Assembly: GCA_946885435.1 (NCBI GenBank)
Contig: CAMPGL010000103.1
Location: 1-7,693, forward strand
Length of the DNA stretch: 7,693 nt
Direction: 5' to 3'
DNA from: an uncultured Brevundimonas sp.
GTDB taxonomy: Bacteria > Pseudomonadota > Alphaproteobacteria > Caulobacterales > Caulobacteraceae
The notes beneath the pieces were generated by a model. That model was not told the origin of the DNA. It was given only the letters and a program-made list of their open reading frames with translations, and searched no databases. The position numbers and the translations under genes are program-made. Position 1 is the first letter of the stretch, and the number at the start of each line of letters is the position of its first letter. Positions 1 to 5,557 of the stretch are shown here, in pieces.

Positions 1-348
1 GGCGAGAACCAGGAAGAGGTCTTCCTCGGCCACTCCGTCGCGCGCAGCCAGAACGTCTCGGAAGAGACCGCCCGGATCATCGATGGCGAGATCAAGCGCC
101 TGGTGACCGCCGGCTGGGACGAGGCGCGGCGCATCCTGACCGAGAAGAAGGCGGACCACGAGAAGCTGGCCCAGGCCCTGCTCGAATACGAGACGCTCTC
201 GGGCGAGGAGATCGCGGCCCTGCTGAAGGAGGGCAAGCTCCCCGACCGCGAGGAGACCGGCGACGTGACCGTCGGCCCTTCGCTGGCCGTGCCGGTCACT
301 CCGGTTTCCGACGGGACCGACGTCGAGACTCAGCCCACCGTCCACTGA
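1..348 (+). CDS. ftsH: ATP-dependent zinc metalloprotease FtsH, C-terminal end (5' truncated)
   Basis: This is the last 115 codons of FtsH, the membrane-anchored AAA+ zinc metalloprotease that degrades misfolded membrane proteins and selected cytosolic regulators. The frame is open from base 1, so the start, transmembrane helices, AAA module and HEXXH zinc site lie upstream of the window. What is visible is the end of the peptidase domain: the stretch FLGHSVARSQNVSEETARII, followed by an E-rich helix and LLEYETLSGEEIAALL. It aligns by eye with the E. coli FtsH tail (LGREVAKAK..SDETARIIDQEV, ..YETIDAPQIDDLM). After the conserved helix comes a low-complexity tail of roughly 40 residues rich in Thr, Val and Pro, the usual variable FtsH C-terminus. 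The TGA stop at 346-348 is followed within 10 bases by a strong terminator, so ftsH looks like the last gene of its transcript. Identification is firm. Confidence 0.96.
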   Translation, partial: GENQEEVFLGHSVARSQNVSEETARIIDGEIKRLVTAGWDEARRILTEKKADHEKLAQALLEYETLSGEEIAALLKEGKLPDREETGDVTVGPSLAVPVTPVSDGTDVETQPTVH

Positions 349-354
349 AGCCAG

Positions 355-388
355 GAAGCCCGCCCCGGAAACGCGGCGGGCTTCTTTG
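355..388 (+). terminator. Rho-independent terminator after ftsH
   Basis: A perfect 10-bp stem pairs 355-364 (GAAGCCCGCC) with 375-384 (GGCGGGCTTC) across a 10-base loop, and a short T-rich tail (TTTG) follows from 385. It begins 7 bases after the ftsH stop codon, so it should end the ftsH transcript and separate it from the acyltransferase gene. The T-tract is short, which may allow some readthrough. Confidence 0.85.
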
Positions 389-414
389 TCACGAACAGGT
401 TTGCGATTTAGACT
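386..414 (+). promoter_or_regulatory. Candidate sigma-70-type promoter of the acyltransferase gene
   Basis: TTGTCA at 386-391 (5 of 6 to TTGACA) is separated by exactly 17 bases from TAGACT at 409-414 (4 of 6 to TATAAT). Transcription would start near 421, giving a leader of about 40 bases. The -35 box overlaps the T-tail of the ftsH terminator, a compact arrangement that fits a new transcription unit. This is a sequence match only. Confidence 0.5.
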
Positions 415-420
415 GGTCTA
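409..420. promoter_or_regulatory. Palindromic operator, TetR-family type (TAGAC-TG-GTCTA)
   Basis: TAGACTGGTCTA is a perfect inverted repeat with two 5-base arms and a 2-base centre. It covers the predicted -10 hexamer (409-414), where a bound repressor would block RNA polymerase. From memory, it resembles operators of TetR-family repressors such as NemR (half-site CTGGTCTA) and the Bacillus LmrA/YxaF boxes. No TetR-family gene is in the window, so the regulator would be encoded elsewhere. The palindrome is seen directly; its function is inferred. Confidence 0.5.
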
Positions 421-461
421 TGAGATATCCCCGCTCGGCCTGATCCAGAGGGGGAGCCGCA

Positions 462-1673
462 ATGACCGACCTGACACCCACCGAGCGCCTGCACGGCCTC
501 GACGCCCTGAGAGGCGGCGCCCTGCTGCTGGGCGTCGTGTTGCACGCCAGCCTGTCCTTCTTTCCCGAGCAGACCTGGATCGTCGCCGACGACAGCCGCT
601 CGATTGGCGCGGCCGTCCTGTTCTTCGCCATCCACCTGTTCCGGATGACCGCCTTCTTCCTGATCGCCGGCCTGTTCGCCCACATGATGCTGGCGCGCCG
701 AGGATGGCTGGGCTTCGCCCGGGACCGGGCGGTCCGGATCACCGGCCCGCTGCTCGTCTTCTGGCTCCCCGTCATGGGCGGGATCATCACGGCCCTGGTC
801 TGGGACGCCCACGTCAGCGGGCTCATCGTCCCGGGCGCGCCTCCGCCGCCGCCTCCGACTTACGACTGGACCAACTTCCCCCTGACCCACCTTTGGTTCC
901 TCTATGTGCTGAGCCTGTTCTGCCTGGTGGCGCTCCTCCTGCGCGCGCCCTTCGCCGCGCTGGATCGCGGCGGCGCGTGGGGCCGGGCGGTCGACCGTCT
1001 CACCGGCGCGCTGATCGGCTGGTGGACGCCCGTGCTGCTGGCCGCGCCGCTGGCGCTCGCCCTGTGGCTGGATCCGGAGTGGATCGCCTTCTTCGCCGTG
1101 CCGACGCCGGACGCGGGGCTGGTCCCCGACGCCGCCGCCGTGATCGGCTTCGGCCTGGCGTTCGGCCTCGGCTTCCTGCTCGACCGCCGTCGCGACCTCC
1201 TGGCGCGGATCGCGGGCGCGGCTCCCGCCTACCTCATCGTCGCCCTGGCTTCGGGTGGCTGGGCCTGGATGCTGGCCGGTGGCCCGGTGATCACGCCCAT
1301 GGTGGAGCCGAACGCCGCCAAGGCGCTGGCTGCCGGCGTCACCGCGCTGGCGATCTATGCCTCGGCCTTCGCGGCCATGGGCCTGTGCCTGCGTTTCCTG
1401 TCGGGCCACAGCCCGGTGCGCCGCTATCTCGCCGACAGCTCCTACTGGGTCTACATCGTCCACCTGCCCCTGGTCATGCTGGCGCAGGTCTGGGTGCAGG
1501 ACTGGCCGGGCCCCTGGTGGGTGAAGCTGGCGGGCGTGTCGGGAGGCGTGCTCGCGGTCTGCCTGATCTCCTACGAGCTGCTCGTCCGGCACGGCTTCCT
1601 GGGCGGATGGCTCAACGGCCGCCGCGTGCCACGCCGCCGCGCCGCCGATCCCGTCGCCCTGCCCGCCGAGTAG
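462..1673 (+). CDS. Acyltransferase 3 family membrane protein, OpgC/MdoC-like
   Basis: This encodes 403 residues, mostly hydrophobic, with about ten predicted membrane segments, typical of the acyltransferase 3 superfamily. These inner-membrane enzymes transfer acyl groups to periplasmic glycans or other surface molecules. The N-terminus holds the R-X10-H signature (R17 in LDALRG, H28 in VVLHA). Further landmarks match E. coli OpgC/MdoC in order: FRMTAFFLIAGLFAHMM near residue 65, THLWFLYV near 142, and SSYWVYIVHLPLVM near 327. E. coli OpgC adds succinyl groups to osmoregulated periplasmic glucans, but no opgG/opgH genes are in the window, so the substrate is open. A run of six prolines sits near residues 126-131, probably in a loop. 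The ATG at 462 has a good Shine-Dalgarno sequence (GAGGGGGA, 448-455). The family is secure; the exact reaction is not. Confidence 0.88.
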   Translation: MTDLTPTERLHGLDALRGGALLLGVVLHASLSFFPEQTWIVADDSRSIGAAVLFFAIHLFRMTAFFLIAGLFAHMMLARRGWLGFARDRAVRITGPLLVFWLPVMGGIITALVWDAHVSGLIVPGAPPPPPPTYDWTNFPLTHLWFLYVLSLFCLVALLLRAPFAALDRGGAWGRAVDRLTGALIGWWTPVLLAAPLALALWLDPEWIAFFAVPTPDAGLVPDAAAVIGFGLAFGLGFLLDRRRDLLARIAGAAPAYLIVALASGGWAWMLAGGPVITPMVEPNAAKALAAGVTALAIYASAFAAMGLCLRFLSGHSPVRRYLADSSYWVYIVHLPLVMLAQVWVQDWPGPWWVKLAGVSGGVLAVCLISYELLVRHGFLGGWLNGRRVPRRRAADPVALPAE

Positions 1674-1687
1674 CTTGCCAAGACTCT

Positions 1688-1715
1688 CCGGCTCGTCCAC
1701 GCCAGGGCGAGCCGG
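1688..1715 (+). other. Intergenic hairpin between acyltransferase and membrane-protein genes
   Basis: CCGGCTCG (1688-1695) pairs perfectly with CGAGCCGG (1708-1715) across a 12-base loop. It sits 14 bases after the acyltransferase stop and just before the GGAG ribosome binding site at 1721-1724. There is no T-tract, so it does not look like a full intrinsic terminator. It could stabilise mRNA or mark an attenuation or processing point in a polycistronic transcript. Confidence 0.35.
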
Positions 1716-1731
1716 CTCCCGGAGACCCGCC

Positions 1732-2373
1732 ATGTCCAGACCCAATCCGACCACCGCCGAGGACGACCTCGCCTTCCTGCGCGCCATCGCCGAGGGCAGC
1801 GGCCGCCCGCCCCTGACCCTGGCCGTCTGCTACCTCGCCGGAGGCCTGCTCTACGGGCTGCAGTGCCTGTTCCACCTCGGCCAGGCGACCGGGGTGATCC
1901 GCTGGCCGGACCTCGCCAATCTCGCCTTCCTGGTCCTGATCAGCGGCAGCTTCCTGTCGATCCTGACCTGGGCGATCCTCAAGGACCGGCGCGACGGAAA
2001 CACCCAGCGCGGACCCATGGCGGCGCGCACCATGAGCGCCGCCTTCAGCGCCACCGGCATGGCCAATCTGGCGGTCATCATCATTTTCGGCGTCGGCGCC
2101 ATGCGCGATCAGGACTTCGCGGTGTGGCTCTACTACGCCGCCCTCGTCTTCGCCCTGCAGGCCGCCGCCTGGTACATGGCCTGGATGCTGAAGCGGAAGG
2201 GCTGGATGCTGGCGACCGCGCTCGGCGGCTGGGCCACGGCCGTGGCGCTCGGCGTGCTGGTGCGCGAGCCCCTCTGGTACCTCGGGGTCTGCACGGTCGC
2301 ACTGTTCCTGCTGTTCGCCCTGCCCGGCTGGGTCATGTACCGCGACGCGCGCGGCGCGGCGAAGACCGCCTGA
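1732..2373 (+). CDS. Six-helix integral membrane protein of unknown function
   Basis: This encodes 213 residues. The N-terminus (to about 27) is cytosolic-looking and acidic (EDDLAFLRAIAEGSGRPPL), a style I associate with uncharacterised alphaproteobacterial membrane proteins. Six hydrophobic segments follow at roughly 28-50, 61-83, 105-123, 129-153, 157-177 and 181-203. I recognise no catalytic, transporter or sensor motif. The ATG at 1732 was chosen because GGAG lies 7 bases upstream. A TTG 57 bases earlier is in frame but begins 2 bases after the preceding stop and would add a basic, Ser/Pro-rich stretch encoded by the hairpin region. The gene is 58 bases downstream of the acyltransferase and 4 bases upstream of a small winged-helix regulator, a membrane-protein/regulator pairing that suggests joint expression. 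That it is a gene is clear; its function is unknown. Confidence 0.85.
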   Translation: MSRPNPTTAEDDLAFLRAIAEGSGRPPLTLAVCYLAGGLLYGLQCLFHLGQATGVIRWPDLANLAFLVLISGSFLSILTWAILKDRRDGNTQRGPMAARTMSAAFSATGMANLAVIIIFGVGAMRDQDFAVWLYYAALVFALQAAAWYMAWMLKRKGWMLATALGGWATAVALGVLVREPLWYLGVCTVALFLLFALPGWVMYRDARGAAKTA

Positions 2374-2377
2374 TCCC

Positions 2378-2680
2378 ATGGCGCTGGGCGATCTCGGCAA
2401 GATCGACGAAGTCATCCACGGCCGCATGCGGCTGGGGATCATGGTCTATCTCGCCGACTCCGAGAGCGCCGACTTCACCGAGTTGAAGACCGCGCTCGAG
2501 GCCACCCAGGGCAATCTGTCCGTCCACCTCAAGAAGCTGGAGGAGGCCGGCTACGTCGCCATCGACAAGAGCTTCAGGGACAACAAGCCCCTGACGCGCA
2601 TCTCGATCACGCGCGCCGGCCGGGCGGCCTTCGCCGCCTATCTCGAGGCGCTGGGCCGATTGATCGGCTCCCGGCCCTGA
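2378..2680 (+). CDS. Small winged-helix (MarR/ArsR-like) transcriptional regulator
   Basis: This 100-residue protein is almost wholly a single winged-helix DNA-binding domain, of the PF13601 (HTH_34) type as I recognise it. An opening helix with HGRMRLGIMVYL (14-25) leads to helix 2 (DFTELKTAL, 32-40), the recognition helix (QGNLSVHLKKLEEAGYV, 44-60), and a beta wing ending in TRISITRAGRAAF (73-85). The C-terminal helix probably serves dimerisation. There is no obvious ligand domain and no Cys cluster for metal sensing. The ATG lies 4 bases after the stop of the membrane-protein gene with no clear Shine-Dalgarno sequence, so translation is probably coupled. By analogy with similar pairs it may repress its own operon, but that is inference. 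It ends 9 bases from the stop of the convergent rnk-like gene. Confidence 0.88.
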   Translation: MALGDLGKIDEVIHGRMRLGIMVYLADSESADFTELKTALEATQGNLSVHLKKLEEAGYVAIDKSFRDNKPLTRISITRAGRAAFAAYLEALGRLIGSRP

Positions 2681-2694
2681 CACCGCCGGTCAGG
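2676..2694. terminator. Possible bidirectional hairpin at convergent stops
   Basis: CCTGAC (2676-2681) and GTCAGG (2689-2694) form a 6-bp inverted repeat with a 7-base loop. It spans the stop codon of the winged-helix gene (2678-2680) and that of the rnk-like gene (2690-2692, minus strand). No T-tract follows on either strand, so efficient intrinsic termination is doubtful. Confidence 0.3.
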
Positions 2695-3097
2695 CGAGCG
2701 CAGGCTCCTCGACCAGAATCGGCGTCAGCTTGCGCACGGCCCCGGTCTGGTCGGGCCACTCGATGGACCTGCCCTCCGTCAGGCCGATCAGGCCCGAACC
2801 GACATAGGACAGGGCCGAGATGCTGCCGGAATCGATGTCGGCGTCCTGCGGCAGGACGATGCGGACGCGCCGGGCCTCGGGGCGCCGGTCATCGACATAG
2901 TGCAGCCAGCGGTTCAGTCCGATCGCCAGCGGCGGCAGCTCGCCCTCCTCGCAGATGATGGCCCGGTCGAGCTCGAGCTGAAGCAGGCCCACCGGCCCGT
3001 CGCCCTCGATGTCGCCGACCAGGCGCGACAGGGTTTCGTGGTCTTCGGCCGACAGGAAGATGGTCGGCAGGTCTCGTGTTCTGGAAGTCTGGCGCAT
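2690..3097 (-). CDS. rnk: Rnk-like nucleoside diphosphate kinase regulator (GreA/GreB C-terminal domain)
   Basis: This encodes 135 residues, the same size as E. coli Rnk (about 136). An N-terminal helical part (DLPTIFLSAEDHETLSRLV, 9-27; LLQLELDRAIICEEGELPP, 38-56) is followed by the FKBP-like fold shared with the GreA/GreB C-terminal domain (about 57-131). There, residues 78-83 (VRIVLP), SALSYVGSGLIGL (94-106) and RSIEWPDQTG (110-119) match the family's core. The long coiled coil of true Gre factors is absent, so it cannot act as a canonical transcript-cleavage factor. Rnk proteins bind RNA polymerase and were named for effects on nucleoside diphosphate kinase levels. The ATG at 3097 follows GAGGG (3102-3106, minus strand) at only 4 bases. 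The leader can fold in two competing ways. The family is well supported; its role here is inferred. Confidence 0.88.
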   Translation of the reverse strand: MRQTSRTRDLPTIFLSAEDHETLSRLVGDIEGDGPVGLLQLELDRAIICEEGELPPLAIGLNRWLHYVDDRRPEARRVRIVLPQDADIDSGSISALSYVGSGLIGLTEGRSIEWPDQTGAVRKLTPILVEEPALA

Positions 3098-3138
3098 GAC
3101 GCCCTCGCTAGGTTGCGCGCCGCCCGGCGAGGGCGGCG
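3098..3138 (-). promoter_or_regulatory. rnk leader with two mutually exclusive stems, one masking the ribosome binding site
   Basis: Read as minus-strand RNA, 3138-3131 pairs with 3125-3118 (8 bp, 5-base loop, all G-C), leaving GAGGG (3106-3102) free. Alternatively 3135-3127 pairs with 3108-3100 (GCGAGGGCG, 9 bp, 18-base loop), which buries that ribosome binding site next to the ATG. Both use the same 3131-3135 bases and so exclude one another. The pairing is directly visible; regulation is inferred, and high GC raises the chance of coincidence. Confidence 0.4.
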
Positions 3139-3251
3139 GTGAATTGTTCGGAAGTTGGATAGGGAGAATCCCGGAACGGCGCAGGCGCGCGTCCGCCCCG
3201 GGTCAGCCGCCTGCGACGAGGCGTCCCGCGTGGCTCTGTCGTCGGATCGGA

Positions 3252-3280
3252 TTGACGGTCGAGAACATCACGCCTCAAAG
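3252..3280 (+). promoter_or_regulatory. Candidate folP promoter, Caulobacter-type -35
   Basis: TTGACGG at 3252-3258 matches the Caulobacter housekeeping -35 consensus (TTGACGS) exactly. A partial -10 match, CCTCAAAG (3273-3280), lies 14 bases on. Transcription would begin around 3286-3290, at or just before the folP ATG, implying a leaderless or nearly leaderless message. The -10 box is weak. The rest of the 192-base gap between rnk and folP holds the rnk leader stems and nothing else I can name. Confidence 0.4.
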
Positions 3281-3289
3281 CTGGGGGTG

Positions 3290-4108
3290 ATGGACCCGGA
3301 AGTCAAACCCCGCCCCCGCGTCATGGGGATCGTCAACGTCACCCCGGACAGCTTTTCGGACGGCGGCCGGCTGGCGTCGCTCGACGCCGCCGTCGATCAC
3401 GCCCTGCGCCTGGTCGACCAGGGCGCCAACATCCTGGACATCGGCGGCGAGAGCACCCGCCCCGGCGCGGCGCCCGTACCGACCGAGGCCGAGATAGCCC
3501 GCGTCGTCCCCCTGATCGAACAGATCCGGGCGCGCTGGGACGGTCCGATCAGCGTCGACACCATGAAGCCCGAGGTGGCCCGCGCCGCCGTCGCGGCCGG
3601 GGCGACGATCTGGAACGATGTCACCGCCCTTCGCTACGCCCCCGACAGCCTCGCGACCGCCGCCGGGCTCGGCTGCGAGGTGGTGCTGATGCACATGAAG
3701 GGCGAGCCCCGCACCATGCAGGACGACCCGCGCTACGACGAGGTGGTGGGCGAGGTGGCCGCCTTCCTCTCCGCCCGGGCCGAGGCCGCCATCTCGGCCG
3801 GGGTGGCGCGCGAGCGCATCTGGCTGGATCCCGGCCTCGGCTTCGGCAAGACCGCCGCCCACAACCTGGAACTCACGCGCCGGCTGGACGAGATCACGGC
3901 GCTCGGTTTTCCGGTCCTCTATGGCGTCAGCCGCAAGCGCACCATCCAGGCCGTCGACCCTTCCGCGACCGATCCTCTGGACCGGCTCGGCGGCTCGCTC
4001 GCCCTGGCGCTCGAAGCCGCCCGGCGCGGCGCGGCGGTCATCCGCGTCCACGACGTCCGTGAGACGGCCCAGGCGCTGAAGCTGCAGGCGGCGGTCAGGG
4101 ACTGGTAG
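3290..4108 (+). CDS. folP: Dihydropteroate synthase
   Basis: This enzyme condenses 6-hydroxymethyl-dihydropterin diphosphate with p-aminobenzoate to make dihydropteroate, a folate precursor, in the cytosol; it is the sulfonamide target. The 272-residue product has the full set of TIM-barrel motifs: GIVNVTPDSFSDGG (13-26), DIGGESTRPG (50-59), SVDT (88-91), WNDVTA (108-113), DPGLGFGK (180-187), GVSRKR (212-217) and RVHDV (252-256). No key residue is missing, and nothing resembles the insertions typical of plasmid sul enzymes. The ATG at 3290 gives the normal lead of about 11 residues before MGIVNVTP. A TTG 135 bases upstream is in frame but would add an unrelated charged stretch. G-rich bases directly abut the ATG with no properly spaced Shine-Dalgarno sequence, consistent with leaderless translation. 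It is divergent from rnk and converges on dctA. Confidence 0.97.
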   Translation: MDPEVKPRPRVMGIVNVTPDSFSDGGRLASLDAAVDHALRLVDQGANILDIGGESTRPGAAPVPTEAEIARVVPLIEQIRARWDGPISVDTMKPEVARAAVAAGATIWNDVTALRYAPDSLATAAGLGCEVVLMHMKGEPRTMQDDPRYDEVVGEVAAFLSARAEAAISAGVARERIWLDPGLGFGKTAAHNLELTRRLDEITALGFPVLYGVSRKRTIQAVDPSATDPLDRLGGSLALALEAARRGAAVIRVHDVRETAQALKLQAAVRDW

Positions 4109-4122
4109 GCGAGCGTCAGTCC
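4099..4122. terminator. Possible bidirectional hairpin between folP and dctA
   Basis: GGACTG (4099-4104) pairs with CAGTCC (4117-4122), extendable by one G-U pair, around a 12-base loop. The repeat encloses the folP stop (4106-4108) and overlaps the dctA stop (4116-4118, minus strand). It lacks a T-tract, so its effect on termination is uncertain. Confidence 0.3.
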
Positions 4123-5468
4123 TCGTCCGTCTCGATGACCGGCGCGGCCACTGGCGCGGGCGCGCCATTCAGGGCGGCGGCGAGCGCTTCGCGGTCCAGC
4201 GCCTTGTCCCAGCGGGCGACGACCAGAGTGGCGACCGCATTGCCGATGAAGTTGGTCAGCGCACGGCACTCGCTCATGAACCGGTCGATGCCCAGGATCA
4301 GCGCCATGCCGGCGACCGGCACGCTGGGCACGACCGCCAGGGTGGCCGCGAGCGTGATGAAGCCCGCGCCGGTCACCCCCGCCGCCCCCTTGGAACTCAG
4401 CACCGCGACCGCCAACAGCAGCAGCTGCTCCGACAGGGTCAGCTCGATGCCGCAAGCCTGGGCGATGAACAGGGCCGCCAGCGTCATGTAGATGTTGGTG
4501 CCGTCCAGGTTGAAGGAGTAGCCGGTGGGCACGACCAGGCCGACGACCGACTTCTTGGCCCCGGCCCGTTCCATCTTTTCGATCAGGCTCGGCAGGGCGG
4601 CCTCGGAGCTGGAGGTGCCGAGCACCAGAAGCAGCTCCTCCTTCAGGTAGCGGATCAGCTTCAGGATGGAGAAGCCGTTGGCCGCCCCGACCGCGCCGAG
4701 CACGCCCAGCACGAAGATCAGGGAGGTCAGGTAGAAGGTCGCCACGAGCGCGGCCAGGCTGATCACGCTCTCGATGCCGTAGCGGCCGATGGTGAAGGCG
4801 AAGGCTCCGAAGGCGCCGATCGGGGCGGCCTTCATCAGGATGTGGACCAGCTTGAAGAAGGCCTCCGACAGGCTCTCCAGCACCCGCATAACCGGATCGG
4901 CCCGGTCGCCGATGACAGCCAGCGACACTCCGAACAGGATCGAGAAGAACAGGACCTGCAGAATCTCCCCACCCGCGAAGGCGCCGACCACAGTGTCCGG
5001 GATGATGTGCAGGAGAAAGCCGGTTATCGACTGGTCGTGGGCGGCGGTCGCGTACTGGGCCACGGCTTCCGGGTCGAGCGTCGCCGGGTCGACGCCCATG
5101 CCTGCGCCGGGCCGGACCGTGTTGGCCACCACCAGACCGACGATGAGGGCGAGCGTCGAGAAGGTCAGGAAATAGGCGAAGGCCTTGCCCGCCACCCGGC
5201 CCACCGACCTCAGGTCGCGCAGGTGGGCAATGCCGGTCGTCACCGTCAGGAAGATGACCGGGGCGATGATCATCTTGACCAGCTTGATGAAGCCGTCGCC
5301 CAGCGGCTTCAGGCCCTCGCCGAGGGTCGGCCAGAAATGCCCGATCAGCGCTCCCAGGACGATGGCGGCCAGCACCTGGGCGTAGAGGTGCGTCCAGATC
5401 GGCTTTTTCGCCGGCCGCTCGCCCGGCTCCAGAGCGGGCGGCGATACGCCCGGCGCGGCCTTGATCAT
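4116..5468 (-). CDS. dctA: C4-dicarboxylate transporter DctA (dicarboxylate/cation symporter family)
   Basis: This inner-membrane secondary transporter of the DAACS family imports succinate, fumarate and malate with protons or sodium. The 450-residue product tracks E. coli DctA (428) along its whole length: [20 protein letters not shown] (55-74), [29 protein letters not shown] (284-293, first re-entrant loop), [15 protein letters not shown] (314-328, including the transport-core Asn320 and Asp322), [14 protein letters not shown] (about 357-370) and NFIGNAVAT (about 406-414). About 24 extra Pro/Ala/Lys-rich N-terminal residues precede the first helix. The ATG at 5468 is chosen for its excellent GGAGGGGG (5477-5484) 8 bases upstream; an in-frame ATG at 5522 lacks this. 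The minus-strand gene converges on folP and diverges from the membrane pair at 5558. No dctB/dctD sensor-regulator genes are in the window. Confidence 0.95.
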   Translation of the reverse strand: MIKAAPGVSPPALEPGERPAKKPIWTHLYAQVLAAIVLGALIGHFWPTLGEGLKPLGDGFIKLVKMIIAPVIFLTVTTGIAHLRDLRSVGRVAGKAFAYFLTFSTLALIVGLVVANTVRPGAGMGVDPATLDPEAVAQYATAAHDQSITGFLLHIIPDTVVGAFAGGEILQVLFFSILFGVSLAVIGDRADPVMRVLESLSEAFFKLVHILMKAAPIGAFGAFAFTIGRYGIESVISLAALVATFYLTSLIFVLGVLGAVGAANGFSILKLIRYLKEELLLVLGTSSSEAALPSLIEKMERAGAKKSVVGLVVPTGYSFNLDGTNIYMTLAALFIAQACGIELTLSEQLLLLAVAVLSSKGAAGVTGAGFITLAATLAVVPSVPVAGMALILGIDRFMSECRALTNFIGNAVATLVVARWDKALDREALAAALNGAPAPVAAPVIETDED

Positions 5469-5476
5469 CTGCGGTG

Positions 5477-5484
5477 CCCCCTCC
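5477..5484 (-). promoter_or_regulatory. Strong Shine-Dalgarno sequence that sets the dctA start
   Basis: On the minus strand GGAGGGGG lies 8 bases before ATG 5468. It decides the start in favour of 5468 over the in-frame ATG at 5522, which would put this site inside the coding region. Confidence 0.75.
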
Positions 5485-5514
5485 GACGCCCCTTTTGTCA
5501 GAGGGCCGGGCGAA

Positions 5515-5539
5515 CTTGGCAAGCGGAGCCTTCGCCAAG
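5515..5539. promoter_or_regulatory. Imperfect palindrome in the dctA / membrane-protein divergent region
   Basis: CTTGGC (5515-5520) and GCCAAG (5534-5539) form a 6-bp inverted repeat. The pairing continues inward as AAG/CTT past a single bulged base. It lies within the 89-base gap that must hold both divergent promoters, so it could be a regulator site. I could not place convincing -35/-10 boxes for either gene. Confidence 0.3.
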
Positions 5540-5557
5540 CTCCAGCGTTTCCGCCCC

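Noticed and set aside
1688..1715. Intrinsic terminator after the acyltransferase gene
   Set aside because: The stem is good but is followed by CTCCCGGAG and not a T-run, so I list it only as a hairpin.
408..1787. Long minus-strand open frame of 459 codons opposite the acyltransferase
   Set aside because: Its product is rich in Arg, Gly, Gln and Asp with no hydrophobic core. It is the antisense shadow of a GC-rich gene that has clear family motifs on the plus strand.
386..1816. 476-codon plus-strand frame overlapping the acyltransferase
   Set aside because: Its product is an Arg/Pro/Ala-rich sequence with no domain and no ribosome binding site. The other frame encodes a recognised protein.
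3155..3289. Upstream TTG start that would lengthen folP by 45 residues
   Set aside because: The added residues are charged and unlike any dihydropteroate synthase N-terminus, and the candidate promoter at 3252 lies inside them.
3275..4168. 297-codon minus-strand frame opposite folP
   Set aside because: folP motifs are all intact on the plus strand. The antisense product looks like low-complexity shadow sequence.
5469..5522. Longer DctA starting at ATG 5522
   Set aside because: It would place the strong GGAGGGGG at 5477-5484 inside the gene and gains no conserved residues.
5513..5539. Sigma-54 (-24/-12) promoter for dctA, suggested by a GG-N10-GC spacing on the minus strand
   Set aside because: Only the GG and GC pairs fit; the rest of TGGCAC-N5-TTGC does not match, and no dctD-like gene or enhancer site is seen.
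5511..5549. EcfG general-stress promoter (GGAAC..CGTT) before the TIGR02587-like gene
   Set aside because: CGAAC at 5511 and CGTT at 5546 are about 30 bases apart, whereas the class needs about 16-17.
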